Shown here one piece after another: positions 1-5,508 of a stretch of DNA of 7,206 nt. The stretch comes from Desulfosudis sp034189195. GTDB taxonomy: Bacteria; Desulfobacterota; Desulfobacteria; Desulfobacterales; Desulfosudaceae. Under the pieces are notes generated by a model. That model made no database searches. It saw nothing but the letters and a program-made list of their open reading frames with translations, and was not told the DNA's origin. Every line of letters starts with the position of its first letter. The stretch's first letter is position 1. The DNA lies in NCBI GenBank assembly GCA_034189195.1, contig JAXHVI010000194.1, positions 1 to 7,206 of the forward strand, given 5' to 3'. The translations under genes and the position numbers were made by a program.

Positions 1-136
1 CTTTGCTTCGCCTGGCCGGCGCTGGCTGTATAGCATCTGCCCTGCGCTACTGCTCAAGACTGGGACAAGGCGTCTTACGACTTATCGGGGTCCCGGACTG
101 ACTTTGACGGGTCCCTGGGCCGGCCCCTGTGAATGC

Positions 137-165
137 TTGACAACAGAGAGGGCACCCATTATGCT
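137..165 (+). promoter_or_regulatory. sigma70-type promoter of the acyl-CoA synthetase transcript
   Basis: A perfect -35 hexamer TTGACA (137-142) is followed after 17 bases by TATGCT (160-165), a good -10. Transcription would begin near 172 and give a leader of about 70 bases before the ATG at 244. The leader holds a small hairpin: GGCAG (183-187), loop CGCA, CTGCC (192-196), extended by CC/GG around a bulged G. The promoter lies downstream of the ATG at 133, which argues against that upstream start. The assignment rests on sequence match only. Confidence 0.6.
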
Positions 166-243
166 GTCTATTTGGGGTGCCGGGCAGCGCACTGCCGGAG
201 CGCCTCTTCTATCAATATAATGCATATTTTTAAGGAACATGTG

Positions 244-2421
244 ATGCAAGAAGCGGGAAAAGCGAAAAAGGACGATGCGGCCCGGCAGGCCCTGTCTGAA
301 AAGGATTCCAAGGCGGTTCTCAAGCAGTACGGTATTCCGGTGGTGGAGGAGACGGCGGCCCTGAACACGGACGCGGCCGTGGCCGCGGCCGAAGCCATAG
401 GCTTTCCCGTGGTGGTCAAGGGGCTGGGCGCAAATCTGCTGCATAAAACCGAGGCCGGCCTGGTTCACCTGAAGCTGGGCAGTGCCGACGCTGTCAGGAA
501 TGCGTGCGAAAAGATTCAAAAAGGGGCAGGGGACCTGCTGGAAGGGTTTCTGGTCCAGCCCTACGTGGAGGGCAAAAGAGAGTTTGTGGCCGGCCTTTTT
601 TATGATCCCGTGTTCGGGCCGGTGGTGATGTTCGGCCTGGGCGGTATTTTTACCGAGGCCCTGTCCGACGTAACCTTTCGGGTGGCGCCCCTGGAGGCGG
701 TAGACGCCCGTGAAATGCTCGACGAGATTCGCGCCACGTCTCTGCTGGGCGATTTCCGGGGAGAAAAGGCCGCGGACCGGGACCAGCTGGTATCGGTGCT
801 GATGGGGCTTTCAGACCTCAGCCGAAAAGCGCCGGACGTGGCAGAGGTGGACATCAACCCGCTGATTGTGGATGCTGAAGGCCGGGTATGCGCGGTGGAC
901 GCCCTGGTGATCAGGGGAAGCGTCCGGGAAGAGCGCCCTGGGCCGCCACCGGTGGACCCCCGCCGGCTGGGCAAACTTTTCTATCCCCAGTCCATCGCTT
1001 TTGTGGGGGCTTCGGGCCGGCTGGGCAAGTGGGGCCACCTGCTGTTTACCAACGTGCTGAGCAACGGCTATGAAGGCGAGGTTTACCTGGTCAACCCCGT
1101 GCGGGAAACCATCGCGGGCCGCAAGACCTATCCCACGGTCTCGGCCATTCCCGGCGGCGTGGACCTGGCGGTGGTCACCATTCCGGCGGCCAAGGTGCTG
1201 GACCTGATTCCCGACCTGGAGGCCAAGGGCGTAAAGCACATGCTGCTGATCACCTCCGGCTTTGGTGAAACCGGCGAGGAAGGCAAAAAACTGGAGGCCC
1301 GGGTGGTGGAGCGGGCCCGGGCCGCCGGCATCCTGCTGGTGGGGCCCAATACCATGGGCATCACCAATCCCCACATCAAGCTCTATTGCACCGGCACCCA
1401 CGTGTGGCCCGATCCGGGCGGCATTGCCATGGTCTCCCAGTCCGGCAACATGGGGGGCCAGCTCTTGCAGTTTGCCGAACAGCAGGGCATTGAGATTCGG
1501 GCCTTCAGCGGGTCGGGCAACGAGGCCATGGTGACCATTGAAGACTACCTGCACGCCTTTGATGTGGATGCGCTCTCCGAAATTGTCATGCTCTATATCG
1601 AGAGCGTGAAAGACGGCCGAAGGTTTCTGAAATACGCCAAACACCTTTCAATGAAAAAACCCATTGTGCTGCTCAAGGGCGGGCAGACCAAAGTGGGGGA
1701 GAAGGCCGCGGCCAGCCATACCGGAGCCATGGCCTCCGACGCCAGGGTTTTTGATGCGGTCTGCCGCCAGTCCGGCATCGTCAAGGTGGACCAGCCCATG
1801 GACATGCTGGACCTGTCCGCCGCCTTTTCATCCATTCCACTGCCCGAGGGCAACCGCATCGGCATCATGACCCTGGGCGGCGGCTGGGGCGTGGTGGCCG
1901 CCGACCTGTGCTCGGCCTACAACCTGGAGGTGCCGGAACTGACACCGGATATTATAAAAGAGATGGACGCCCTGCTGCCGCCCTACTGGAGCCGCTCCAA
2001 CCCCATCGACCTGGTGGGCGAATCCAACAACGACCTGCCCATGCAGGTGATGGAGGCCCTGCTCAAGTGGGACGGCTGCGACGCGGTGATCAACCTGGGC
2101 ATCATGGGAAAGCGGCTGGTCACCCGGCGCATTGTCAAGTCCGCGGCCGTGGATCCCACCTACAAGCCGGACTTTTTGAACGACTTGGTGAAGGTGCTGT
2201 ACAAGTTTGAAGAGGAGTATGTCGAGCACGTGGTCACCATGATGGACAAATACAAAAAGCCGGTGATCGGCGTGAGCATCATGACCGATGAAAAAGAGGA
2301 CAGGACCGTGAACAAGGTGGCGGGCCACAAATACAACGCCCTCTTTTTCCCCACCCCGGAACGGGCGGTCAAGGCCCTGGCCAAGATGTACGACTACCGG
2401 CGGTTTCTGGCCCGGCGGTAA
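244..2421 (+). CDS. ADP-forming acyl-CoA synthetase (acetate--CoA ligase family), single-chain beta-alpha fusion
   Basis: This enzyme interconverts an acyl-CoA plus ADP and phosphate with the free acid plus CoA and ATP in the cytoplasm; the substrate (acetate, aryl or branched acid) cannot be read from sequence. In the 725-aa product, residues about 10-230 are an ATP-grasp beta domain. It carries LLHKTEAG, whose H68 matches the second phosphohistidine of archaeal ACD, and EVDINP (201-206). A Rossmann CoA-binding domain follows (VGASGRLGKWG 254-264, GPNTMGITNP 367-376), then the ligase domain (SQSGNMGG 398-405) with the phosphohistidine loop ASHTGAMA (H492). Both sizes match separate archaeal beta and alpha subunits, here fused beta first. 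GPNT replaces the commoner GPNC. The ATG at 244 is chosen because AAGGAA (232-237) sits 6 bases upstream and homology begins soon after; in-frame ATGs at 133 and 220 lack a ribosome site. It is the first gene of a likely operon. Confidence 0.93.
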   Translation: MQEAGKAKKDDAARQALSEKDSKAVLKQYGIPVVEETAALNTDAAVAAAEAIGFPVVVKGLGANLLHKTEAGLVHLKLGSADAVRNACEKIQKGAGDLLEGFLVQPYVEGKREFVAGLFYDPVFGPVVMFGLGGIFTEALSDVTFRVAPLEAVDAREMLDEIRATSLLGDFRGEKAADRDQLVSVLMGLSDLSRKAPDVAEVDINPLIVDAEGRVCAVDALVIRGSVREERPGPPPVDPRRLGKLFYPQSIAFVGASGRLGKWGHLLFTNVLSNGYEGEVYLVNPVRETIAGRKTYPTVSAIPGGVDLAVVTIPAAKVLDLIPDLEAKGVKHMLLITSGFGETGEEGKKLEARVVERARAAGILLVGPNTMGITNPHIKLYCTGTHVWPDPGGIAMVSQSGNMGGQLLQFAEQQGIEIRAFSGSGNEAMVTIEDYLHAFDVDALSEIVMLYIESVKDGRRFLKYAKHLSMKKPIVLLKGGQTKVGEKAAASHTGAMASDARVFDAVCRQSGIVKVDQPMDMLDLSAAFSSIPLPEGNRIGIMTLGGGWGVVAADLCSAYNLEVPELTPDIIKEMDALLPPYWSRSNPIDLVGESNNDLPMQVMEALLKWDGCDAVINLGIMGKRLVTRRIVKSAAVDPTYKPDFLNDLVKVLYKFEEEYVEHVVTMMDKYKKPVIGVSIMTDEKEDRTVNKVAGHKYNALFFPTPERAVKALAKMYDYRRFLARR

Positions 2422-2440
2422 CACGGGTATTCAGCCTCGG

Positions 2441-2779
2441 GAAACCCTGGACGAGGTGGAAGACGCCCCGGTGGTGGGCCAGAACCGGAAAAACGACGTG
2501 CGGGTGATCATGTTTGTAAAGCCCGGGCCGGGCCACGATCTGACCGACGCCTTAAAAGAAAAGATTCGGGCCGTGATCCGGGCCAATGCATCGCCCCGCC
2601 ATGTGCCGGCAAAGATTGTGGCGGCCCCGGACATTCCCTACACGTTAAACATGAAAAAGGTGAATCTGGCCGTCAAAAAGATTCTGGGCGGCAAAGCCCC
2701 CGGCAACCGGGACGCCCTGAAAAACCCGGAGTCCCTGGATTTTTTCATGGGCCTGGAGGAGTTGATTGAACACCGTTGA
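2441..2779 (+). pseudogene. C-terminal remnant of acetoacetyl-CoA synthetase (AMP-forming)
   Basis: The frame is open from just after the preceding stop (TAA 2419-2421) to TGA 2777-2779. About 113 residues align by eye with the very C-terminus of acetoacetyl-CoA synthetases: ETLDEVEDAPVVGQ, ASPRHVPAKI, DIPYTLNMKKVNLAVKKI and NPESLDF. These cover the mobile C-terminal subdomain, including the family's catalytic-lysine region (IPYTLNGKK in typical members; here G is replaced by M while the lysines remain). A full enzyme is about 650 aa, so the entire AMP-binding domain is missing. No good start exists: GTG 2456 lacks a spaced Shine-Dalgarno. The frame differs from the upstream gene, so readthrough would not fuse them. 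There are no internal stops or frameshifts, so the truncation is either recent or the domain is retained. Its last codons hold the ribosome site of the next gene. An assembly chimera at about 2425-2440 is possible. Confidence 0.8.
2755..2768 (+). promoter_or_regulatory. Shine-Dalgarno and TTG start of the GH13 phosphorylase
   Basis: GGAGGA (2755-2760) stands 5 bases before a TTG (2766-2768) and is the strongest ribosome site in the window. It lies inside the last codons of the acetoacetyl-CoA synthetase remnant, whose stop (2777-2779) overlaps the new gene by 14 bases. This suggests translational coupling. No ATG occurs in this frame until codon 32, well inside the conserved N-terminal region, so the TTG start is preferred. 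Confidence 0.7.
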
Positions 2780-4472
2780 CAACCAGATCCAGTCGCTGCT
2801 GGAAAGAATCTACGGCCCGGACACGGCTTTACAGGCCGCCGACCGCCTGAACCGGCTGATGATCGCCTTTCCCGCCCGGCCCGCACAAAAACAGTCCTTT
2901 TTTTCCGGGTCCGACACGGTTCTCATCACCTACGGCAACACCCTGAACCGGCCGGGCCAGGCCCCGCTGGCCACCCTGGGCGAATTTGCCCGTACCCGGC
3001 TGAAGGACGCCGTTTCCGCCGTGCATGTGCTGCCCTTTTTTCCCTATTCATCGGATGACGGGTTTTCCGTGATCGATTTTTACCGCGTGGACCCCGATCT
3101 GGGCACCTGGGACGACATCGCCGCCCTGTGCCGGGATTTTGACCTGATGATCGACCTGGTGCTCAACCACATCTCAGCCCAGAGCCCCTGGTTTTCCCGC
3201 TACCTTGCCGGAGAGCCGGGGTTTGAAGACCTGGCCATCGAGGCCCGGCCCGGCGAAGACCTGATGTGCGTGGTGCGGCCCCGCACCACCCCTCTGCTGA
3301 CCCCCTTTAAAAAGGCGGACGGCACAACCGTTCATGTGTGGACCACCTTTTCCGCGGACCAGGTGGACCTGAACTACTGCAGCGTGAGCGTGCTGGAAAA
3401 GATGGTGGATGTGCTGCTGTTCTACGTGGGACAGGGGGCCGCCTTCATCCGGCTGGACGCGGTGGCCTATCTTTGGAAAAAGCCCGGCACTCACTGCATT
3501 CACCTGGAACAGACCCACGACATGGTCCGGCTGTTTCGGGCCGTTCTGGACCGGGTGGCCCCGGACACGGTGCTGGTCACCGAGACCAACGTGCCCCACG
3601 CGGAAAACATCAGCTATTTCGGCCATGGCGGGGACGAGGCCCAGGTGGTGTACAATTTTACCCTGCCGCCGCTGCTGCTTCATGCCTTTATTACGGAGAA
3701 CACCGCGGCCCTGACCCGGTGGGTCGCCACCCTGGAACTGCCGTCGGACCGCACCACCTTTTTAAACTTCACCGCCTCCCACGACGGTATCGGGGTCCGG
3801 CCCCTGGAGGGCATTCTTCCCGAGGCCGAAATCGACCGGCTGACGGCCCATACCCTGGAAAACGGGGGCCAGGTCTCTTTTCGCACTCGGCCGGACGGCT
3901 CCCGGGCCCCCTATGAACTCAACATCACCTACCTGGACGCCCTGAGCCGGGCCGGCGACAGCGACACGGCCCGGGCCGCCCGCCTGCTGGCTTCCCTGGC
4001 CGTGCAACTGGCACTGCCCGGCATACCGGCGGTCTACATTCACACCCTGCTGGGCACGCGAAACTGGACCGATGGGGTCAAACAGACCGGCCGGGCCCGC
4101 ACCATCAACCGCCGGCCTCTGGACACAGACGATGTAAACCGGGCCATTGATACACCCGGCACTCTTGGCCACGCGGTTTTTCACGCGGCCCTTTACCTGC
4201 TGGCCCTGCGCCGCCGCCAGCCCGCGTTTCACCCCAACGCGCCTTTTGCCGTGCTGGATCTCTCTTCCCGTGTTTTTGCCATTCGCCGGACCTGCGCCGG
4301 ACAGACCCTGGTCGCCGTCACCAGTGTGTCGGGCGCTTCCCAGGCCATTGGACTGCCGCCGGACACCCCATCCCAAATGACCGACCTGATCACCGGCCGG
4401 CCCATGAACCCCGCCGCCCTTCACCTGGAACCCTGGCAGACGGTATGGCTGGCCGATGCGGCCCCTTTATAA
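2766..4472 (+). CDS. GH13 subfamily 18 sugar phosphorylase, likely glucosylglycerate phosphorylase (YcjM-like)
   Basis: The product (568 aa, no signal peptide) belongs to the sucrose phosphorylase subfamily of GH13. Visible motifs along the barrel are SSDDGFSVIDF (95-105), DLVLNH (130-135), RPRTTPLLTPF (171-181), and WTTFSADQVDLNY (192-204). The nucleophile is D231 in IRLDAVAYLWK, the acid/base E273 in VTETNVPH, and the transition-state aspartate D340 in ASHDGIG. A beta-rich C-terminal domain follows to residue 568. The length exceeds sucrose phosphorylases (about 490-505 aa) and agrees with E. coli YcjM. The segments PGTHCIHLEQTH, ETNVPHAENI and PYELNITYLDALSR also resemble YcjM closely, as I recall that sequence. 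YcjM splits glucosylglycerate with phosphate into glucose-1-phosphate and glycerate. Sucrose or glucosylglycerol specificity is not excluded. It is translated from TTG, probably coupled to the upstream remnant, and no sugar transporter or kinase lies beside it in this window. Confidence 0.9.
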   Translation: MNTVDNQIQSLLERIYGPDTALQAADRLNRLMIAFPARPAQKQSFFSGSDTVLITYGNTLNRPGQAPLATLGEFARTRLKDAVSAVHVLPFFPYSSDDGFSVIDFYRVDPDLGTWDDIAALCRDFDLMIDLVLNHISAQSPWFSRYLAGEPGFEDLAIEARPGEDLMCVVRPRTTPLLTPFKKADGTTVHVWTTFSADQVDLNYCSVSVLEKMVDVLLFYVGQGAAFIRLDAVAYLWKKPGTHCIHLEQTHDMVRLFRAVLDRVAPDTVLVTETNVPHAENISYFGHGGDEAQVVYNFTLPPLLLHAFITENTAALTRWVATLELPSDRTTFLNFTASHDGIGVRPLEGILPEAEIDRLTAHTLENGGQVSFRTRPDGSRAPYELNITYLDALSRAGDSDTARAARLLASLAVQLALPGIPAVYIHTLLGTRNWTDGVKQTGRARTINRRPLDTDDVNRAIDTPGTLGHAVFHAALYLLALRRRQPAFHPNAPFAVLDLSSRVFAIRRTCAGQTLVAVTSVSGASQAIGLPPDTPSQMTDLITGRPMNPAALHLEPWQTVWLADAAPL

Positions 4473-4474
4473 TC

Positions 4475-4504
4475 TTGACATTGCCGGAATGATGCGTTTA
4501 TATA
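4475..4504 (+). promoter_or_regulatory. promoter of tRNA-Leu(UAA)
   Basis: A perfect TTGACA (4475-4480) begins three bases after the phosphorylase stop codon and is followed after 18 bases by TATATA (4499-4504). Reading TTATAT at 4498 gives a 17-base spacer. Transcription would start near 4511, about 20 bases before the mature tRNA. So the tRNA gene has its own strong promoter rather than depending on readthrough from the phosphorylase gene. Confidence 0.7.
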
Positions 4505-4529
4505 TCGACATTTCATTTTCCTGCCCAAT

Positions 4530-4617
4530 GCCTGGGTGGCGGAATAGGTAGACGCAAGGGACTTAAAATCCCTCGGTCGTTAAGGCTGTGCCGGTTCGAT
4601 TCCGGCCCCAGGCACCA
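4530..4617 (+). tRNA. tRNA-Leu, anticodon UAA
   Basis: The acceptor stem GCCTGGG (4530-4536) pairs perfectly with CCCAGGC (4607-4613); discriminator A and an encoded CCA (4615-4617) follow. The anticodon stem AGGGA/TCCCT (4557-4561, 4569-4573) encloses the loop CTTAAAA, giving anticodon TAA (4564-4566), which reads UUA and, by wobble, UUG. The long variable arm and the T-loop GGTTCGATTCC confirm a class II leucine tRNA. The 88-base length including CCA is normal. Confidence 0.98.
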
Positions 4618-4642
4618 GTCAGATACAGCAGGAAAAACCAGA

Positions 4643-4695
4643 AAGGCCATGCAGCAAAGCCCCGGCCTTGTCCACCGCCGCATCGGTTATTTTTT
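4643..4695 (+). terminator. possible terminator region after tRNA-Leu(UAA)
   Basis: Two weak inverted repeats lie downstream of the tRNA: AAGGCC (4643-4648) with GGCCTT (4664-4669), then ACCG (4674-4677) with CGGT (4684-4687). The second is followed at once by TATTTTTT. The four-base stem is short for an intrinsic terminator, so this is only the best candidate for ending the tRNA transcript. Confidence 0.3.
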
Positions 4696-4929
4696 AAGGG
4701 GTTGGTCGGTTAGCGCCACCTATATCTATCTATCATTCCTCGGCTTGCGGATGATCAATTTCTTGAGGCATGAAGGTCATTTGTTTTTGCCATTTTTTGC
4801 GCATTTTTGTATCTGGCTCCTTTTTGTTTTCTGTTGTTATATTGAAAGGTTGTATAACTTTTATATACTACAGCAAGACAAAAGATACCAGTACAAAATG
4901 CGATTTTTTATTCTTTACAAGTAGTTATA
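4688..4929. other. AT-rich non-coding stretch of foreign composition
   Basis: Composition changes abruptly here from the GC-rich surroundings to runs such as TTTTTG, ATTTTTTG and TTATATAC. Translations in the open frames are strings of F, Y, I and L with no recognisable protein. A 91-residue frame from ATG 4649 ends in this stretch at 4924. Another from ATG 4770 runs on into the receiver-domain fragment. Each has a purine motif only 1-2 bases before its ATG, too close for a working ribosome site. A short ATCT-type repeat occurs near 4722-4733. GTATAACT (4852-4859) is the inverted copy of AGTTATAC (4923-4930). I see no intact gene here; the position behind a tRNA 3' end suggests residual mobile-element or phage DNA. 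Confidence 0.6.
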
Positions 4930-4952
4930 CCCGTGGATGGACACTAGTTATA
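4922..4952. repeat. 8-bp direct repeat TAGTTATA at the AT-rich/GC-rich junction
   Basis: TAGTTATA occurs at 4922-4929 and again at 4945-4952, 23 bases apart start to start. The pair brackets the point where the AT-rich stretch gives way to the receiver-domain fragment. It may be a trace of the event that joined the two sequences, such as a duplicated target or short-homology junction, but an 8-base repeat in AT-rich DNA can also be chance. Confidence 0.5.
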
Positions 4953-5159
4953 GCCGATATCCTGCTGCCCGAGCTGAATGGCATGCACGTGGTGCGGCGT
5001 ATTAGAAATCTTGCAGGAACAGCGCTTCCGGTCATCGGCATCTTCTCCACCCCCTGGCTGCCGGACAGAGAGCATTTTGACGCCGTTCTGTCCAAACCCT
5101 TCCCCGTGGAAAATCTGGTCGATTGCGTGCGGGAATATATGCGGAAGCGCACAGCGTAA
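4930..5159 (+). pseudogene. truncated response-regulator receiver (REC) domain
   Basis: From about 4936 the frame reads TLVIADILLPELNGM, then RRIRN, PVIGIFSTPW and VLSKPF, ending RKRTA at TAA 5157-5159. This is the second half of a CheY-like receiver domain: the phospho-acceptor aspartate (codon 4956-4958), the switch Ser/Thr in FST, and the conserved lysine of SKPF (5094-5096). The first half, with strands 1-2 and the acidic metal-binding pair (about 45-50 residues), is gone. It is replaced by AT-rich sequence that happens to stay in frame from an ATG at 4770. Without the acidic pair it could not be phosphorylated normally. No output domain follows, so the ancestor was a stand-alone receiver or the C-terminal receiver of a hybrid kinase. 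The fused 129-residue frame is unlikely to be expressed. Confidence 0.75.
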
Positions 5160-5235
5160 GGACACGCACGACGTATCCCCACAGTGACACCCCAGTGACG
5201 GACAGCATGGACTGCTGCCCGCGGCGATTTTATCA

Positions 5236-5258
5236 CGGCAGGTATGCCGCCTGTTTTC
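5236..5258 (+). terminator. weak intrinsic terminator candidate behind the receiver fragment
   Basis: CGGCA (5236-5240), loop GGTA and TGCCG (5245-5249) form a perfect five-pair hairpin. It is followed after CC by TGTTTTC. The T run is short. It might have ended the transcript of the now truncated receiver gene. Confidence 0.3.
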
Positions 5259-5275
5259 AGAAAATGAAAATTCAG

Positions 5276-5283
5276 AAAAAAAA
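5276..5283 (-). terminator. T-run terminating tRNA-Leu(CAG)
   Basis: On the minus strand the encoded CCA of the tRNA is followed by TC and eight Ts (complement of 5276-5283). There is no separate GC hairpin between, so the tRNA acceptor and T arms would have to supply the structure, as seen at many bacterial tRNA genes. Further downstream the minus strand stays A/T-rich. Confidence 0.45.
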
Positions 5284-5285
5284 GA

Positions 5286-5372
5286 TGGTGCCGAAGGGGA
5301 GACTTGAACTCCCACGGGGGAACCCCCACTAGACCCTGAACCTAGCGCGTCTACCAATTCCGCCACTTCGGC
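5286..5372 (-). tRNA. tRNA-Leu, anticodon CAG
   Basis: On the minus strand the acceptor stem GCCGAAG (5372-5366) pairs with CTTCGGC (5296-5290). Discriminator A and an encoded CCA (5288-5286) follow. The anticodon stem CTAGG/TCTAG, with one G-U pair, encloses TTCAGGG and so gives anticodon CAG (complement of 5336-5338), reading CUG, a codon used very often in the neighbouring genes. The long variable arm (with GGGGG/CCCCC) marks a class II leucine tRNA. Length is 87 bases with CCA. Confidence 0.98.
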
Positions 5373-5384
5373 ACGTATCTACAG

Positions 5385-5426
5385 AAAAACAGACGCAGTG
5401 TTGCCGGATAATAATCATTGCGTCTG
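5385..5426 (-). promoter_or_regulatory. terminator-like hairpin in the tRNA-Leu(CAG) leader
   Basis: CAGACGCA (5426-5419 on the minus strand) and TGCGTCTG (5397-5390) form a perfect 8-bp inverted repeat around a 21-base loop. The minus-strand transcript then runs directly into TTTTT (5389-5385). This sits between the promoter (start near 5434) and the tRNA 5' end (5372), where an attenuator or a processing stem could act. The large loop makes it a weak terminator. It could instead be a protein-binding palindrome, since one arm overlaps the likely -35 of the divergent promoter. Confidence 0.45.
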
Positions 5427-5446
5427 CCGGAAAAAGTTTTTATATA
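5418..5446 (+). promoter_or_regulatory. likely ribF promoter, divergent from tRNA-Leu(CAG)
   Basis: TTGCGT (5418-5423) is followed after exactly 17 bases by TATATA (5441-5446), placing a start near 5453 and a leader of about 55 bases before ribF. The -35 differs from consensus at two positions. The -10 is the same TATATATATA block used in the opposite direction, so the two promoters would compete. Confidence 0.4.
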
Positions 5447-5469
5447 TATAAGCTTTGGAACAGTGTCAA
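5441..5469 (-). promoter_or_regulatory. promoter of tRNA-Leu(CAG)
   Basis: Read on the minus strand, a perfect TTGACA (5469-5464) is followed after 17 bases by TATATA (5446-5441). Transcription would start near 5434, about 60 bases before the tRNA. It closely matches the promoter design of the other leucine tRNA in this window. Confidence 0.75.
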
Positions 5470-5508
5470 GTAAAAACATGATCAAAAATGAAAGGCGGCG
5501 GTTTTAAA

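Noticed and set aside
3..101. A frame entering from the left edge and ending at TGA 99-101, possibly the tail of an upstream gene.
   Set aside because: The 32 residues are not recognisable and other frames across 1-132 are equally uninformative. I cannot support a gene here.
133..243. An upstream 37-codon extension of the acyl-CoA synthetase frame to ATG 133.
   Set aside because: The -35/-10 promoter lies inside it, no ribosome site precedes ATG 133, and the translated extension has no family resemblance. ATG 244 has AAGGAA at good spacing.
811..1644. A long minus-strand open frame opposite the acyl-CoA synthetase, and similar ones opposite the phosphorylase, ribF and def genes.
   Set aside because: These are antisense shadows of GC-rich codon use. 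Their products are low-complexity, with much H, G, Q and V, and they have no start signals or families.
4649..4924. A 91-codon frame rich in aromatic and aliphatic residues, resembling a small membrane protein.
   Set aside because: The purine motif is only 2 bases from the ATG, the composition simply follows AT-rich DNA, and no motif or neighbour supports it.
4770..4929. An N-terminal hydrophobic extension fused in frame to the receiver-domain fragment, possibly a membrane-anchored receiver.
   Set aside because: The receiver fold starts mid-domain, lacking the acidic pair, the extension is AT-rich with an ill-spaced ribosome site, and chance continuity of frame explains it better.
5390..5440. 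The CAGACGCA/TGCGTCTG repeat as a plus-strand terminator or CRISPR-like repeat.
   Set aside because: On the plus strand no T-run follows directly (CCGGAAAAAG comes first), and there is only one pair with no spacer array.
5488..5508. The alternative ribF start at ATG 5488.
   Set aside because: It has no Shine-Dalgarno and adds seven residues (MKGGGFK) not typical of the family; ATG 5509 gives the usual N-terminus. It is not fully excluded.
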